64,000 nt of DNA from Planktothrix tepida PCC 9214 (GCF_900009145.1 NZ_LN889802.1:305640-369639); one strand, 5' to 3'. Positions 27,535 through 38,263 are shown, counted from the first letter of the stretch. Numbers and translations are program-made. Notes: generated by a model from the letters alone, not told the origin.

Positions 27535-28224
27535 GTGTCTGTAGGTATCCTCGGCACAAAAGTCGGCATGACCCAAGTGTTTGAAGCGGAAAGCGGAAAA
27601 GCTATTCCCGTTACCGTGATTCAAGCAGGGCCTTGCACTATTACCCAGATTAAAACCAAACAAACGGATGGTTACACCGCTATTCAACTAGGATACGGTG
27701 AAGTTCCTGATAAAAAACGCAAGCTTAATACGACTAAATCTCCCAACAAAGAGGTCAATAAGTATCTCAGTAATGCGGAACAGGGGCATTTAGCCAAATC
27801 TGGTGGAACAATGCTGCGCCACCTCAAAGAGTATCGCGTTAGCGATCCCGAAACCTTTGAATTAGGCCAACAACTGAAGGCGGATATTTTCACCCCCGGA
27901 CAACTGGTGGATGTCAGTGGAACCAGCATGGGTCGTGGTTTTTCGGGTTATCAAAAACGCCATAACTTTAAACGGGGCCCTATGGCTCACGGTTCAAAAA
28001 ACCATCGTCTTCCCGGTTCAATCGGCCCTGGAACCACCCCAGGACGGGTTTACCCCGGAAAACGCATGGCTGGACACTATGGAGCCAGCCAAGTCACCAC
28101 TCGCAAATTAACCGTTGTGCGTGTTGATTCCGAACGTAACCTGCTGTTAGTGAAAGGCGCAGTTCCTGGCAAACCCGGCGGTTTGTTAAGTATCGCACCC
28201 GCTAACTTAGTCGGTGGCAAGTAG
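27535..28224 (+). CDS. rplC: Ribosomal protein L3 (uL3)
   Basis: A core 50S assembly protein that contacts the peptidyl-transferase region. GTG start with [16 protein letters not shown] and the conserved loop [26 protein letters not shown]. 229 residues, slightly longer than in E. coli. First gene of the cluster, 14 bases before rplD. Confidence 0.97.
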   Translation: MSVGILGTKVGMTQVFEAESGKAIPVTVIQAGPCTITQIKTKQTDGYTAIQLGYGEVPDKKRKLNTTKSPNKEVNKYLSNAEQGHLAKSGGTMLRHLKEYRVSDPETFELGQQLKADIFTPGQLVDVSGTSMGRGFSGYQKRHNFKRGPMAHGSKNHRLPGSIGPGTTPGRVYPGKRMAGHYGASQVTTRKLTVVRVDSERNLLLVKGAVPGKPGGLLSIAPANLVGGK

Positions 28225-28238
28225 AGGAGAAAACAACC

Positions 28239-28871
28239 ATGGTTGATTGTGTAGTCCGAAATTGGCAGGGTGAAAGCGTAGGACAAGCCACCCTTGACCT
28301 AAAAGTCGCATCCGAAGAAAATGCCAGCCACGTTGTCCATAGAGCCTTAGTGCGGCAAATGGCAAATGCGCGTCAAGGTACAGCCAGCACTAAAACCCGT
28401 TCAGAAGTTCGGGGGGGTGGCCGTAAGCCTTGGCGTCAAAAAGGAACCGGTCGCGCTAGGGCGGGTTCCATTCGTTCTCCCTTATGGCGAGGCGGTGGGG
28501 TAATTTTTGGGCCAAAACCCAGAGATTATTCTCAAAAAATGAACCGCAAAGAAAGACAGTTAGCATTGCGGACAGCGTTTCAAAGTCGTGTTGAAGATCT
28601 GGTTGTCGTTGAAGAATTTGCCGATCAGTTTTCTCGACCCAAAACCAAAGACTTAGTATCGGCGATGACCCGTTGGGGCGTTGAACCCGAAGCTAGAGTG
28701 CTGTTGGTGTTACCTGAGAAACAACCCAACGTTTATCTATCGGGTCGGAACATTCCCAAACTGAGAATGTGCTTGGCGGATAGCCTTAACGTTTATGATG
28801 TGCTCGCAGCCGACAAAATCGTAACCACAACTGCTGCCCTTGCCAAAATTCAGGAGGTTTACGGTGAGTGA
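28239..28871 (+). CDS. rplD: Ribosomal protein L4 (uL4)
   Basis: A 50S protein lining the exit tunnel; in E. coli it also represses its own operon. Recognised by [27 protein letters not shown]. 210 residues. A GAGGAG ribosome binding site lies just upstream, and its last 8 bases overlap the rplW start. Confidence 0.97.
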   Translation: MVDCVVRNWQGESVGQATLDLKVASEENASHVVHRALVRQMANARQGTASTKTRSEVRGGGRKPWRQKGTGRARAGSIRSPLWRGGGVIFGPKPRDYSQKMNRKERQLALRTAFQSRVEDLVVVEEFADQFSRPKTKDLVSAMTRWGVEPEARVLLVLPEKQPNVYLSGRNIPKLRMCLADSLNVYDVLAADKIVTTTAALAKIQEVYGE

Positions 28872-29172
28872 ACATAATACCGGCGATCTGATTGATTTGG
28901 TCAAGCGCCCCATTGTGACCGAAAAAGCCACAAGGTTAATGGAACTGAATCAGTTCACCTTTGATGTTGATCGCAAGGCGACCAAGCCCATGATCAAACA
29001 AGCCATTGAACTGTTATTCCCCGTTAAAGTCAAAGCCGTTAATACCCATATTCCGCCTCGTAAACGTCGTCGGGTCGGTAAGTTTGTTGGGTACAAAACG
29101 GGCTACAAACGGGCAATTATCACCCTGGAGGATGGGGAACCTCTGCGGAAAGTCCTGTTCCCAGAGGTATAA
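28864..29172 (+). CDS. rplW: Ribosomal protein L23 (uL23)
   Basis: A tunnel-exit 50S protein that docks trigger factor and SRP. GTG 28864 ([22 protein letters not shown]) is chosen because AGGAGG lies 6 bases before it; the frame also extends upstream inside rplD. 102 residues, with the conserved [23 protein letters not shown] loop and tail. Translationally coupled to rplD by an 8-base overlap. Confidence 0.95.
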   Translation: MSEHNTGDLIDLVKRPIVTEKATRLMELNQFTFDVDRKATKPMIKQAIELLFPVKVKAVNTHIPPRKRRRVGKFVGYKTGYKRAIITLEDGEPLRKVLFPEV

Positions 29173-29174
29173 AG

Positions 29175-29232
29175 TTGTCTGTTGTCTGTTGTCTGTCAAC
29201 TGATAACTGATAACTGATAACTGATAACTGAT
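29175..29232. repeat. Heptamer arrays (GTTGTCT)n and (CTGATAA)n
   Basis: Three GTTGTCT copies followed by four CTGATAA copies fill the rplW-rplB spacer. Confidence 0.9.
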
Positions 29233-29252
29233 TTAGAATCTAAGGATCAAAT

Positions 29253-30116
29253 ATGGGAATTCGTTCATACCGACCCTATACTCCCAGCACTCGCCAACAT
29301 ACCGTTTCCGATTTTGCAGAAATTACCCGTTCTGAACCTGAGCCTTCTTTAACGGTTTCCAAACACCGGGATAAAGGGCGCAATAACCGAGGCGTGATTA
29401 CCTGTCGCCATCGGGGAGGCGGACATAAAAAACTGTATCGGATCGTTGATTTCCGCCGGGATAAACACAATATCCCTGCTAAAGTTGCTGAGATTGAATA
29501 CGATCCCAACCGGAATGCTCGGATCGCTTTGGTGTATTACACCGATGGCGAAAAACGCTATATCCTGCATCCCCTTGGGCTCAAAGTGGGAACCGTCATT
29601 ATTTCTGGCCCCGAAGCTCCGATTGAAATCGGCAATGCCCTGCCTTTAGCTAAAATCCCGTTAGGGACAGAAGTGCATAACGTCGAGTTAGTTCCCGGTA
29701 AAGGAGGACAAATCGTTCGCGCTGCGGGTGCAACGGCTCAAGTTATGGCAAAAGAAGGGAGCTATGTCACCCTCAAACTGCCGTCTGGGGAACAACGAAA
29801 AATTCCGGCGAAATGCTACGCCACTATCGGACAAGTCGGCAATATTGATGCGCGTAACATCAGTGTTGGGAAGGCGGGTCGCACCCGTTGGAAAGGTCGT
29901 CGTCCTGAAGTTCGCGGTAGCGTCATGAACCCGGTGGATCACCCTCATGGTGGTGGAGAAGGACGCGCACCTATCGGTCGTTCTGGCCCTGTAACACCTT
30001 GGGGTAAACCCGCATTAGGGGCGAAGACTCGCAACAAGAAAAAACGCAGTACCGCTTTAATTGTTCGTCGTCGTCGGAAATCCTCGAAACGGGGTAAAGG
30101 TGGACGGCAAACTTAA
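29253..30116 (+). CDS. rplB: Ribosomal protein L2 (uL2)
   Basis: A 50S protein needed for subunit association and peptidyl transfer. 287 residues with [21 protein letters not shown] and the conserved catalytic-loop region [19 protein letters not shown] near the C-terminus. Basic tail [12 protein letters not shown]. Preceded by heptamer repeats. Confidence 0.97.
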   Translation: MGIRSYRPYTPSTRQHTVSDFAEITRSEPEPSLTVSKHRDKGRNNRGVITCRHRGGGHKKLYRIVDFRRDKHNIPAKVAEIEYDPNRNARIALVYYTDGEKRYILHPLGLKVGTVIISGPEAPIEIGNALPLAKIPLGTEVHNVELVPGKGGQIVRAAGATAQVMAKEGSYVTLKLPSGEQRKIPAKCYATIGQVGNIDARNISVGKAGRTRWKGRRPEVRGSVMNPVDHPHGGGEGRAPIGRSGPVTPWGKPALGAKTRNKKKRSTALIVRRRRKSSKRGKGGRQT

Positions 30117-30187
30117 TCAGTAATCAGTAATCGACTGATAACTGATTACTGACAACTGATAACTGATAACTGATAACTGATTACTGT
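30117..30187. repeat. Heptamer-type repeats between rplB and rpsS
   Basis: The 71-bp spacer is made almost wholly of TCAGTAA, CTGATTA, CTGACAA and CTGATAA units; little room is left for a ribosome binding site before rpsS. Confidence 0.9.
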
Positions 30188-30466
30188 ATGTCTCGTTCAC
30201 TCAAAAAAGGCCCCTTTGTGGCGGATCATCTCCTGAGCAAAGTTGAAAAACTCAATGCCAAGGGAGAAAAACAAGTCATCAAAACTTGGTCAAGAGCATC
30301 CACAATTATTCCCCAGATGGTCGGTCATACGATCGCCGTCCATAACGGAAAACAACACGTTCCTGTGTTTGTTACGGATCAAATGGTGGGTCACAAATTA
30401 GGGGAATTTGCTCCAACTCGCACCTTTCGGGGTCACGCTAAAAGTGACAAAAAAGCCCGCCGTTAG
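30188..30466 (+). CDS. rpsS: Ribosomal protein S19 (uS19)
   Basis: A 30S head protein that contacts tRNA and S13. 92 residues, [16 protein letters not shown] ... [22 protein letters not shown], fully typical. Its ATG follows directly on a repeat array (TTACTGTATG), with no clear Shine-Dalgarno sequence. Confidence 0.97.
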   Translation: MSRSLKKGPFVADHLLSKVEKLNAKGEKQVIKTWSRASTIIPQMVGHTIAVHNGKQHVPVFVTDQMVGHKLGEFAPTRTFRGHAKSDKKARR

Positions 30467-30521
30467 AAGAGTTGCGACGCTGAAAACTCCATTGAATGCC
30501 GACTCGGAATTAACATGAACT

Positions 30522-30881
30522 ATGGCTATAGATACTAGCGCCGAAGTAAAAGCGATCGCTCGTTACATTCGGATGTCACCCTCCAAAGTAAGACGAGTTT
30601 TAGATCAGATTCGGGGACGATCCTATCGAGAAGCTTTGATCATCTTGGAATTCATGCCCTATCGCTCTTGTGAGCCGATTCTCAAGGTTTTGCGCTCGGC
30701 GGTCGCTAACGCAGAACACAACGAGGGATTAGATCCAGCGAACTTAGTGATTTCTCAAGCTTACGCCGATCAAGGCCCAACGATTAAACGGTTTAGACCC
30801 CGCGCTCAAGGCCGTGCTTACCAAATTCGCAAGCCGACTTGTCATATTGTTGTTGCTGTAGCACCTCAAGCCGAAAGCTAA
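30522..30881 (+). CDS. rplV: Ribosomal protein L22 (uL22)
   Basis: A 50S protein with a hairpin in the exit tunnel. 119 residues; [23 protein letters not shown] and [20 protein letters not shown] are diagnostic. A 104-bp spacer follows, containing a 12-bp triple repeat. Confidence 0.97.
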   Translation: MAIDTSAEVKAIARYIRMSPSKVRRVLDQIRGRSYREALIILEFMPYRSCEPILKVLRSAVANAEHNEGLDPANLVISQAYADQGPTIKRFRPRAQGRAYQIRKPTCHIVVAVAPQAES

Positions 30882-30929
30882 GAGCTATCAGGACATCAAG
30901 GAATGGAAAAGCTTAACTCTTTTCGATTC

Positions 30930-30965
30930 GAGAATTGAAACGAGAATTGAAACGAGAATTGAAAC
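30930..30965. repeat. 12-bp tandem repeat, three perfect copies (GAGAATTGAAAC)
   Basis: Three contiguous identical copies in the rplV-rpsC spacer, ending about 20 bases before the rpsC start. Confidence 0.95.
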
Positions 30966-30985
30966 TACCTCACCCTTAATCTGCT

Positions 30986-31714
30986 ATGGGACAAAAAATT
31001 CATCCTGTTGGGTTTCGACTGGGAATTACCCAAGAGCATAGATCTCGTTGGTTTGCTGATTCCAAACAGTATCCTGAACTGTTACAAGAAGACCATACCA
31101 TTCGGGAATTTGTTCGTAAGGAACTCAACAATGCTGGGATTTCTAAAGTCCGCATTGAACGCAAAGCCGATCAAATTGATTTAGAAGTCCAAACCGCTAG
31201 ACCTGGTGTTGTGGTTGGTCGTGGGGGAACAGGGATTGAATCTCTGCGCCTCGGCCTTCAGAAAAAACTAGGGTCACATCGTCAAATTCGGATCAATGTG
31301 GTGGAAGTTGCCCGCGTTGATGCCGATGCCACCTTGATTGCTGAGTATATCGCTCAACAACTCGAAAAACGGGTTTCCTTCCGTCGAGTTGTGCGTCAGG
31401 CGATTACACGGGCACAAAAAGCCGGAATTGAAGGGATCAAAATTCAAGTCAGTGGTCGGTTAAACGGTGCAGAAATTGCCCGAACCGAATGGACTCGTGA
31501 AGGCAGAGTTCCTCTGCATACCCTGCGGGCTGATATTGACTACGCCTACTGTACCGCCTTGACTATCTACGGCATTCTGGGTGTTAAAGTTTGGGTCTTC
31601 AAGGGCGAAATTATTCCGGGACAAGAAGAAGTGGCTGCCTCAACGACAACTCAACCTCGTCGAAATCGGCAACCTCGTCGTCAGAAATATGACGACCGTT
31701 CTAACGAAGGATAA
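30986..31714 (+). CDS. rpsC: Ribosomal protein S3 (uS3)
   Basis: A 30S protein at the mRNA entry channel. 242 residues with a KH domain ([20 protein letters not shown]) and the S3 C-terminal domain ([32 protein letters not shown] split over 120-200). Basic Arg/Gln-rich tail. Confidence 0.97.
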   Translation: MGQKIHPVGFRLGITQEHRSRWFADSKQYPELLQEDHTIREFVRKELNNAGISKVRIERKADQIDLEVQTARPGVVVGRGGTGIESLRLGLQKKLGSHRQIRINVVEVARVDADATLIAEYIAQQLEKRVSFRRVVRQAITRAQKAGIEGIKIQVSGRLNGAEIARTEWTREGRVPLHTLRADIDYAYCTALTIYGILGVKVWVFKGEIIPGQEEVAASTTTQPRRNRQPRRQKYDDRSNEG

Positions 31715-31747
31715 AGAGAAACATCAAACCCCAAATCGAACACGATC

Positions 31748-32173
31748 ATGTTAAGTCCCAGAAGAACAAAATTCCGCAAACAACAGCGTGGCCGGATGAA
31801 AGGTCAAGCCACTCGCGGTAATGATCTAAACTTCGGTGATTTTGCACTGCAAGCCTTAGAACCCTGTTGGATTACCTCCCGTCAAATTGAAGCGGCTCGA
31901 CGAGCCATGACCCGTTATATTCGTCGGGGTGGCAAAATTTGGATTCGGATTTTCCCGGATAAACCTGTAACGATGCGGGCTGCTGAAACCCGGATGGGTT
32001 CGGGTAAAGGGGCGCCTGAATATTGGGTCGCTGTGGTCAAACCCGGTCGGGTGCTCTTTGAAATTGCAGGCGTTTCCGAAGAAATTGCACGGGAAGCAAT
32101 GCGGTTAGCGGCATTTAAATTACCGATTAAAACCAAGTTTATTGCCCGTTCCGTTGAGGAAGAAGCTCAGTAA
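31748..32173 (+). CDS. rplP: Ribosomal protein L16 (uL16)
   Basis: A 50S protein that helps position A-site tRNA. 141 residues: [19 protein letters not shown] ... [16 protein letters not shown] and [19 protein letters not shown]. 33 bases after rpsC. Confidence 0.97.
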   Translation: MLSPRRTKFRKQQRGRMKGQATRGNDLNFGDFALQALEPCWITSRQIEAARRAMTRYIRRGGKIWIRIFPDKPVTMRAAETRMGSGKGAPEYWVAVVKPGRVLFEIAGVSEEIAREAMRLAAFKLPIKTKFIARSVEEEAQ

Positions 32174-32221
32174 ATCTATTGTTAACAGTAGTCGATACTG
32201 TCAACCCCAAAGGACTCAGTT

Positions 32222-32443
32222 ATGTCTTTTCCTAAAATCGAAGAAGCAAGACAGTTGAATGATGAAGAACTGTCTCAGCAAATCTTAGAAGTCAAAAAAC
32301 AACTGGCTAACCTTCGTTTACTCAAAGCGACAGGGCGTTTAGAAAAAACCCATGAATTTAAGCATATTCGCCATCGTTTAGCTCAATTGAAAACGGTGGA
32401 GCGGGAACGCCAAATCAGTAATCAGTTATCAGTTAACAGTTAA
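32222..32443 (+). CDS. rpmC: Ribosomal protein L29 (uL29) with a repeat-encoded C-terminus
   Basis: A small 50S protein at the tunnel exit. 73 residues; KIEEARQLNDEELSQQILEV and HEFKHIRHRLAQLKTVERER are typical. The last nine codons (ISNQLSVNS) and the stop coincide with the intergenic repeat AATCAGTAATCAGTTATCAG, so the tail looks like repeat sequence read in frame. Confidence 0.95.
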   Translation: MSFPKIEEARQLNDEELSQQILEVKKQLANLRLLKATGRLEKTHEFKHIRHRLAQLKTVERERQISNQLSVNS

Positions 32444-32565
32444 CAGTTATCAGTGAAGAGTCAAGGGTTAATTGTTGATAGCTGATATTAATCGTTACTC
32501 CTTATCAACTGATAACTAATAACTAATAACTGATTACTGATTACTGACAACTGATTACTGATTTT
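32414..32565. repeat. Heptamer-type repeat block, rpmC 3' end to rpsQ
   Basis: TCAGTAA, TCAGTTA, CTGATAA, CTAATAA and CTGATTA units starting inside the rpmC frame and reaching to about 15 bases before rpsQ. Confidence 0.85.
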
Positions 32566-32576
32566 GGAGTACAGCA

Positions 32577-32834
32577 ATGGCAGTAAAAGAACGAGTTGGC
32601 TTGGTCGTTAGTAACAAAATGGATAAAACGGTGGTTGTAGCGGTGGAAAACCGTTCTCCCCATCCTAAATACGGCAAAATTGTCGTTAAAACGAAACGAT
32701 ATAAAGCCCACGACGAAAATAACGATTGTCAAGAAGGAGATCGAGTTCGGATTTCTGAAACTCGTCCTTTAAGTAAAACCAAACGCTGGAATGTGGTCGA
32801 AATTCTAAGCGATAAAAGCAAAACTGATCTGTAG
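32577..32834 (+). CDS. rpsQ: Ribosomal protein S17 (uS17)
   Basis: A 30S OB-fold protein that binds 16S rRNA early. 85 residues; [18 protein letters not shown] and [27 protein letters not shown] are diagnostic. A TTTGGAGT site lies before the ATG. Confidence 0.97.
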   Translation: MAVKERVGLVVSNKMDKTVVVAVENRSPHPKYGKIVVKTKRYKAHDENNDCQEGDRVRISETRPLSKTKRWNVVEILSDKSKTDL

Positions 32835-32895
32835 AGACTTGAGCTTTCAACTCTCTATAAGGAATCGTCATACCTGAGAGGGAAAAAATAAGACT

Positions 32896-33264
32896 ATGAT
32901 CCAAGTTCAAACGATTCTGAATGTTGCTGACAATAGCGGTGCACGAAAATTAATGTGTATTCGCGTTTTAAAAGGTGGCAACTGTCGTTATGGCGGCATT
33001 GGTGATGTCATCATTGCTGTTGTTAAAGATGCTATCCCCAATATGGCGGTCAAAAAATCCGATGTGGTTCGGGCTGTAATTGTTCGGACTCGTCATAGTT
33101 TACGCCGGGATAGTGGCATGAGTATTCGGTTTGATGACAATGCGGCTGTGATTATCAACGCCGATGGGAATCCCAGAGGAACTCGTGTATTTGGCCCTGT
33201 AGCGCGGGAACTACGGGATAAGAATTTCACCAAAATTGTTTCTCTTGCACCGGAGGTTCTTTAA
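32896..33264 (+). CDS. rplN: Ribosomal protein L14 (uL14)
   Basis: A 50S protein at the subunit interface. 122 residues: [22 protein letters not shown] and [25 protein letters not shown]. Its stop overlaps the rplX start by one base (TAATG). Confidence 0.97.
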   Translation: MIQVQTILNVADNSGARKLMCIRVLKGGNCRYGGIGDVIIAVVKDAIPNMAVKKSDVVRAVIVRTRHSLRRDSGMSIRFDDNAAVIINADGNPRGTRVFGPVARELRDKNFTKIVSLAPEVL

Positions 33265-33617
33265 TGTCCAAGAAAACAACATCCGACAAATCCCAACGTT
33301 ATAAAATGCACGTTAAAAAAGGCGACACCGTGCAGGTGATTACGGGTAGCGATAGAGGGAAGGTGGGAGAAATCCTACGAGTTCTCCCTAAAGTGAGCAA
33401 AGTCGTTGTTAAAGATGTTAACGTGAGAACCAAGCACGTTAAACCTCGTCAAGAGGGTGAATCCGGTCAAATTACGACCTTTGAAGCTCCGATTCATAGT
33501 TCTAACGTCATGCTTTATTCCACCAAAGAAAACGTTGCCAGTCGGGTGTGTTATACCTTTACCGACGACGGCCGCAAGGTGAGAATGTTGAAAAAAACTG
33601 GTGAAATTATTGATTAA
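33264..33617 (+). CDS. rplX: Ribosomal protein L24 (uL24)
   Basis: A 50S assembly-initiator protein with a KOW motif ([22 protein letters not shown]). 117 residues. One-base overlap with rplN implies coupled translation. Confidence 0.96.
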   Translation: MSKKTTSDKSQRYKMHVKKGDTVQVITGSDRGKVGEILRVLPKVSKVVVKDVNVRTKHVKPRQEGESGQITTFEAPIHSSNVMLYSTKENVASRVCYTFTDDGRKVRMLKKTGEIID

Positions 33618-33696
33618 ACCGTTGTTTGTTAACGGTTAACTGTCAACTGTCAACAATTATCCTGACAAAGCCCAGGGTTCATAAAGAGCAACAACT

Positions 33697-34242
33697 ATGG
33701 TAGCTAAACTCAAGACGATCTACTTGGACAAAATCGTTCCCAAAATGATGGATCAGTTCAAATATGAAAATATCCATCAAGTTCCTAAGATTGTTAAAAT
33801 CACTGTCAACCGGGGTTTAGGCGAAGCTTCTCAAAATGCCAAAGCTTTAGAGTCCTCCATCAATGAATTAGCTGTGATTACGGGACAAAAACCCGTTGTC
33901 ACCCGCGCTAAAAAAGCCATTGCCGGGTTCAAAATTCGCAAAGGAATGCCCGTCGGTGTGATGGTAACCTTACGTTCAGACCGGATGTATGCCTTCTTAG
34001 ATCGACTGATCAATTTATCTTTGCCTCGGATTCGTGATTTTCGCGGTGTCAGTGGCAAAAGCTTTGATGGTCGAGGAAATTACAGTTTGGGTGTCCGAGA
34101 ACAATTGATCTTTCCTGAAATTAACTATGACAGTATTGATCAAATTCGAGGCTTAGATATTGCAATTGTGACCACAGCCAAAACCGACGAAGAAGGGCGA
34201 GCCTTGCTCAAAGAAATGGGAATGCCCTTCCGGGACAGCTAG
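33697..34242 (+). CDS. rplE: Ribosomal protein L5 (uL5)
   Basis: A 50S protein that binds 5S rRNA and P-site tRNA. 181 residues; [40 protein letters not shown] and [19 protein letters not shown] are typical. Confidence 0.97.
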   Translation: MVAKLKTIYLDKIVPKMMDQFKYENIHQVPKIVKITVNRGLGEASQNAKALESSINELAVITGQKPVVTRAKKAIAGFKIRKGMPVGVMVTLRSDRMYAFLDRLINLSLPRIRDFRGVSGKSFDGRGNYSLGVREQLIFPEINYDSIDQIRGLDIAIVTTAKTDEEGRALLKEMGMPFRDS

Positions 34243-34243
34243 T

Positions 34244-34266
34244 GTGGAACAGGCATCTTGCCTGTA
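34244..34266. repeat. Dispersed palindromic element, copy 1 (TGTGGAACAGGCATCTTGCC)
   Basis: A short sequence with a CAGGCA-TCT-TGCCTG palindrome lies directly after the rplE stop. A second copy in reverse orientation is at about 43299-43322 after truA. Confidence 0.7.
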
Positions 34267-34287
34267 ACTTAAAGTAACGAGGAAACT

Positions 34288-34689
34288 ATGGCGGCAAACG
34301 ATACCATTGCGGATATGTTGACGCGCATTCGCAATTCTTGCATGGCGCGGCATCAAACTACACAAATTCCTTCTACAAAAATGACCCGTAGTATTGCCCA
34401 AGTTCTTAAACAAGAAGGCTTTATTGGGGATTTTGAAGAAACTGGCGAAGGCATTAAAAAATACTTGGTTGTCTCTCTCAAGTACAACTCTAAAACGAAG
34501 GCTCCCACCATTCAGAAGTTACAGCGAGTCAGCCGACCGGGTTTGCGAGTGTATCGCAACCGCAAAGAACTCCCTCGCGTTTTAGGTGGAATTGGCGTAG
34601 CCATTATTTCTACATCTCGCGGGGTGATGACCGACCGAGAAGCTCGACGTCAAGGACTCGGTGGTGAAGTGCTTTGTTACATTTGGTAG
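34288..34689 (+). CDS. rpsH: Ribosomal protein S8 (uS8)
   Basis: A 30S primary binding protein and, in E. coli, the spc-operon repressor. 133 residues; [19 protein letters not shown] and [26 protein letters not shown] are diagnostic. Confidence 0.97.
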   Translation: MAANDTIADMLTRIRNSCMARHQTTQIPSTKMTRSIAQVLKQEGFIGDFEETGEGIKKYLVVSLKYNSKTKAPTIQKLQRVSRPGLRVYRNRKELPRVLGGIGVAIISTSRGVMTDREARRQGLGGEVLCYIW

Positions 34690-34702
34690 TTGTAAGAGTG
34701 TC

Positions 34703-34788
34703 CGTTGTCTGTTGACTGTTGAGGTGTTCATTGTCAACTGTCAACCGTCAACTGTCAACCGTCAACTGTCAACCGTTAACTGTCAACA
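34703..34788. repeat. Heptamer array alternating CTGTCAA and CCGTCAA
   Basis: Fills most of the 110-bp spacer between rpsH and rplF; the core from 34734 is eight units with C/T alternation at one position. Confidence 0.9.
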
Positions 34789-34799
34789 AATAGATAACT

Positions 34800-35348
34800 A
34801 TGTCTAGAATTGGTAAACGTCCAATTTCCGTACCTAAGCAAGTCACCCTTACCATTAATGGTCAACACGTGACTGTTAAAGGCCCCAAGGGTGAGCTTTC
34901 TCGTGTTCTCCCCCCGGAAGTCGTAGTGGAACAGGACGGAGAAACCGTCAATGTCAAACGAGCTTCCGAATCCCGGACTGCTCGTCAGCGTCATGGCCTT
35001 TGTCGAACCCTTGTATCTAATATGGTCGAAGGGGTTTCTAATGGGTTTGAACGACGTTTAGAAATCCAAGGGGTGGGTTATCGGGCTTCCGTGCAAGGGA
35101 CAAACCTGGTGTTAAATGTGGGTTACAGTAAACCCGTAGAAATGATACCGCCTGAAGGCATTCGCGTTGCTGTTGAAAATAACACGAACGTCATTATTAG
35201 CGGGATTGACAAAGAAATTGTCGGCAATATGGCCGCCCGCGTTCGGGCTGTGCGTCCCCCAGAACCTTATAAAGGCAAAGGCATTCGTTATCAAGGCGAA
35301 GTGGTTAGACGTAAAGCTGGTAAAACTGGTAAGGGTGGGAAAAAATAA
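34800..35348 (+). CDS. rplF: Ribosomal protein L6 (uL6)
   Basis: A 50S protein near the factor-binding site. 182 residues; [19 protein letters not shown] and the C-terminal signature [22 protein letters not shown]. Only three bases separate it from rplR. Confidence 0.97.
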   Translation: MSRIGKRPISVPKQVTLTINGQHVTVKGPKGELSRVLPPEVVVEQDGETVNVKRASESRTARQRHGLCRTLVSNMVEGVSNGFERRLEIQGVGYRASVQGTNLVLNVGYSKPVEMIPPEGIRVAVENNTNVIISGIDKEIVGNMAARVRAVRPPEPYKGKGIRYQGEVVRRKAGKTGKGGKK

Positions 35349-35351
35349 ACT

Positions 35352-35714
35352 ATGAAACTAACTCGTCAAGAATCCCGTGATCGTCGTCATCGCAGAGTTC
35401 GGGTCAAGGTATTTGGCACTGCTGAACGTCCCAGATTAGCAGTGTTTCGCTCCAACCAGCATATTTATGTGCAGGTGATAGATGATACCAAACATCACAC
35501 TTTAGTTGCGGCTTCTACGGTGGAACCGGGTTTTAAATCCGAAGATTTATCAGGTTCAACCTGCGACGCTTCTGTCAAAATTGGCCAGTTAATTGCTGAA
35601 CGCGCTGTAGCTAAAGGCATCAAACAGGTTGTTTTTGATCGGGGTGGATACATCTATCACGGTCGTGTCAAAGCTTTAGCCGATGCCGCCCGAGAAGCTG
35701 GACTAGACTTCTAA
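35352..35714 (+). CDS. rplR: Ribosomal protein L18 (uL18)
   Basis: A 5S rRNA-binding 50S protein. 120 residues; [20 protein letters not shown] and [28 protein letters not shown] are diagnostic. Confidence 0.97.
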   Translation: MKLTRQESRDRRHRRVRVKVFGTAERPRLAVFRSNQHIYVQVIDDTKHHTLVAASTVEPGFKSEDLSGSTCDASVKIGQLIAERAVAKGIKQVVFDRGGYIYHGRVKALADAAREAGLDF

Positions 35715-35791
35715 TCAGGTTGGCTGTGGTGGTGTTTCAACAGTTAACAGTCAACCCCTCAATCGTAAAAGTTGTTCAGGATATTAAAACT

Positions 35792-36331
35792 ATGGCAGAG
35801 CAGCAGCAACAGCAGCGTCGTAAAAAAAGTAATCGCACCAAAGAAAAAGAAACTGAGTGGCAAGAACGGGTTGTCCAAATCCGTCGGGTTACTAAAGTGG
35901 TCAAAGGCGGTAAAAAACTCAGCTTCCGGGCTGTGGTGATTGTTGGTAATGAAAAAGGTCAGGTTGGTGTCGGTGTCGGTAAAGCCGCCGATGTCATCGG
36001 AGCCGTGAGAAAAGGGGTGGCAGACGGTCGTAAAAACGTTGTAGAAGTTCCCTTAACTAAATCTAATTCGATTCCCCATCCGGTTAATGGTGAAGGGGGA
36101 GGCGCTCAAGTCATGATGCGTCCTGCTGCTCCGGGGACAGGGGTAATTGCTGGGGGAGCGGTGCGTACCGTTTTGGAATTAGCAGGGGTTCGCAATATCT
36201 TAGCCAAACAACTCGGTTCCAGCAACCCTCTGAATAATGCCAGAGCCACAATTCATGCTTTAAAATCATTACGAACCTTTGCAGACGTGGCCAAAGAGCG
36301 GGGCATTCCCATTGAGCATCTTTACGCCTAA
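35792..36331 (+). CDS. rpsE: Ribosomal protein S5 (uS5)
   Basis: A 30S protein governing decoding accuracy and mRNA helicase activity. ATG 35792 ([20 protein letters not shown]) is the likely start, giving 179 residues. The upstream in-frame extension from 35720 runs through repeat-like sequence and is not conserved. [21 protein letters not shown] and the S5 C-terminal domain are clear. rplO follows directly with no rpmD (L30), as in other cyanobacteria. Confidence 0.95.
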   Translation: MAEQQQQQRRKKSNRTKEKETEWQERVVQIRRVTKVVKGGKKLSFRAVVIVGNEKGQVGVGVGKAADVIGAVRKGVADGRKNVVEVPLTKSNSIPHPVNGEGGGAQVMMRPAAPGTGVIAGGAVRTVLELAGVRNILAKQLGSSNPLNNARATIHALKSLRTFADVAKERGIPIEHLYA

Positions 36332-36370
36332 TTCCATTATTCATCTGAAACAGTTCAAGTAGAAGCAATC

Positions 36371-36829
36371 ATGAGACTCAACGATGCTATACCCAAACCA
36401 GGCTCTCGCAAACGCGGTCGTCGCCTAGGTCGTGGGATCTCTGCTGGTCAAGGCGCAAGCTCTGGAAAAGGGATGCGGGGTCAAAATTCTCGTTCCGGTC
36501 GCAGTACCCGCCCTGGCTTTGAAGGAGGTCAAAATCCTCTCTATCGTCGCCTTCCTAAACTTAAAGGCTTCCCTCTCGTTAATCGTAAACAATACACTAC
36601 GATTAATGTAGGTCAGTTGGCATCCCTGAGTGCTAATACTGAAGTTACCCTGAATTCCCTATTAGAAGCGGGACTCTTAACAGGATCTCGTGGCCCTCTG
36701 AAAATTTTAGGGCATGGGGAACTGAATGTGGCACTGCGGATAGAAGCGGCAGCCTTTACCCAAGGAGCCCGTACCAAAATTGAAGCCGCAGGTGGGACTT
36801 GTCAGTTACCAGTCAATAGTAATCAGTAA
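36371..36829 (+). CDS. rplO: Ribosomal protein L15 (uL15)
   Basis: A late-assembling 50S protein. 152 residues; [20 protein letters not shown] and [27 protein letters not shown]. The final codons (QLPVNSNQ) read through the start of a TCAGTAA-type repeat, as in rpmC. Confidence 0.96.
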   Translation: MRLNDAIPKPGSRKRGRRLGRGISAGQGASSGKGMRGQNSRSGRSTRPGFEGGQNPLYRRLPKLKGFPLVNRKQYTTINVGQLASLSANTEVTLNSLLEAGLLTGSRGPLKILGHGELNVALRIEAAAFTQGARTKIEAAGGTCQLPVNSNQ

Positions 36830-36943
36830 ATCCTTAAGAGGTTAATAGTTAATAGTCGTCAATTGTTAACTAAAAACTGACTTCTGACAACTGATTACTG
36901 ATAACTGACAACTGATTACTGATAACTGACAACTGATTACTGA
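36802..36943. repeat. Heptamer-type repeat block, rplO 3' end to secY
   Basis: Begins inside the last rplO codons and continues with CTGATTA, CTGATAA and CTGACAA units to about 15 bases before the secY start. Confidence 0.85.
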
Positions 36944-36958
36944 TTGAGGTCGTCCTTC

Positions 36959-38263
36959 ATGGTCGTTAGTCGAGACAAAGCGCCAACTGCACAGGAAACC
37001 TTCTTGCAGATGGCACAAGCTGCTGGTCTAAGAGGTCGGATTTTAGTCACCATTGGTTTACTCATTCTGGTGCGTGTGGGGGTATTCATCCCCATTCCCG
37101 GAATTGATCGGGCCAGTTTTTCTGCGGCAATTCAGAATAGTCCGGTGATTGGATTCCTTGATTTATTTTCTGGAGGCGGACTATCGGCTCTGGGAATTTT
37201 TGCACTGGGGATTTTGCCCTATATTAATGCCTCCATCATCATGCAATTGATGACGGCGGCTTTACCCAGTCTCGAAGATTTACAAAAAAATGAGGGAGAA
37301 GCCGGACGCCGGAAGATTTCTCAAATTACTCGTTATGTCGCTTTAGGGTGGGCCCTGTTACAAAGTGTGGGGATTGCCATTTGGATTAATCCCTTTGCGG
37401 ATAATCCCGGCATCCTATTCCAAGTTCAAGTGGTTCTTGCCCTGGCAGCCGGATCAATGTTTGTCATGTGGCTCTCGGAACTAATTACTGAACGCGGCAT
37501 TGGCAACGGTGCTTCTTTACTGATTTTTCTGGGCATTGTGGCCGTATTACCGACATCCCTCGGTAATACCTTTGAGTTAGCTCAAAGCGGAGATCAGGCG
37601 ATTGTGGGTCGGGTGATTCTGCTGTTAATCGTTTTTCTAGCGATGATCGTGGGGATTGTGTTTGTTCAGGAAGGAACACGACGAATTCCGATCGTTTCTG
37701 CTCGTCGCCAAGTCGGTCGTAAATTATACCGAGAAAAAACCAGCTATCTGCCTCTGCGCTTAAATCAAGGCGGGGTGATGCCGATTATTTTTGCCTCGGC
37801 GGTTTTGGTCTTACCGGCTTCCCTGGCTCAATTTACAAACAATCCGATTCTGGTTAACATAGCAACCGCTTTAACGCCAAGTGGTTCCCCTTGGCTCTAT
37901 GCCATTTTCTATTTATTCCTGATTGTGTTCTTTAGCTATTTCTATGCTTCATTAATTATGAATCCTATAGATATGGCACAGAACCTTAAGAAAATGGGAG
38001 CTAGTGTTCCGGGTATTCGTCCAGGTCGCGCTACCAGTGAGTATATTGAGCGGGTTTTGAATCGCTTGACCTTTTTGGGAGCTATCTTTTTAGGGTTAGT
38101 TGCCATTATCCCAACCATCGTTGAGAGTGCTACACGAGTTCCTACTTTCCGGGGCTTTGGCGCCACCTCTCTGCTGATTTTGGTGGGGGTAGCCATTGAT
38201 ACGGCTAAACAGGTACAAACCTACGTGATTTCTCAACGATATGAAGGAATGGTGAAACGATAG
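36959..38263 (+). CDS. secY: SecY, channel subunit of the Sec translocase
   Basis: The protein-conducting channel of plasma and thylakoid membranes. ATG 36959 (MVVSRDKAPTAQET) gives 434 residues with ten predicted membrane helices. GLLILVRVGVFIPIPGIDRA, GILPYINASIIMQLM and KKMGASVPGIRPGRATSEYI are diagnostic. Its stop overlaps the adk GTG by one base. Confidence 0.96.
   Translation: MVVSRDKAPTAQETFLQMAQAAGLRGRILVTIGLLILVRVGVFIPIPGIDRASFSAAIQNSPVIGFLDLFSGGGLSALGIFALGILPYINASIIMQLMTAALPSLEDLQKNEGEAGRRKISQITRYVALGWALLQSVGIAIWINPFADNPGILFQVQVVLALAAGSMFVMWLSELITERGIGNGASLLIFLGIVAVLPTSLGNTFELAQSGDQAIVGRVILLLIVFLAMIVGIVFVQEGTRRIPIVSARRQVGRKLYREKTSYLPLRLNQGGVMPIIFASAVLVLPASLAQFTNNPILVNIATALTPSGSPWLYAIFYLFLIVFFSYFYASLIMNPIDMAQNLKKMGASVPGIRPGRATSEYIERVLNRLTFLGAIFLGLVAIIPTIVESATRVPTFRGFGATSLLILVGVAIDTAKQVQTYVISQRYEGMVKR

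Noticed and set aside
30930-30965. Three GAGAATTGAAAC copies that look like the 3' end of cyanobacterial CRISPR repeats (ATTGAAAC)
   Set aside because: The copies are contiguous 12-mers with no spacers, no longer repeat unit and no cas genes; it is a simple tandem repeat.
35720-35791. N-terminal extension of ribosomal protein S5
   Set aside because: The extra codons cross repeat-like sequence and are not typical of S5; ATG 35792 gives the normal protein.
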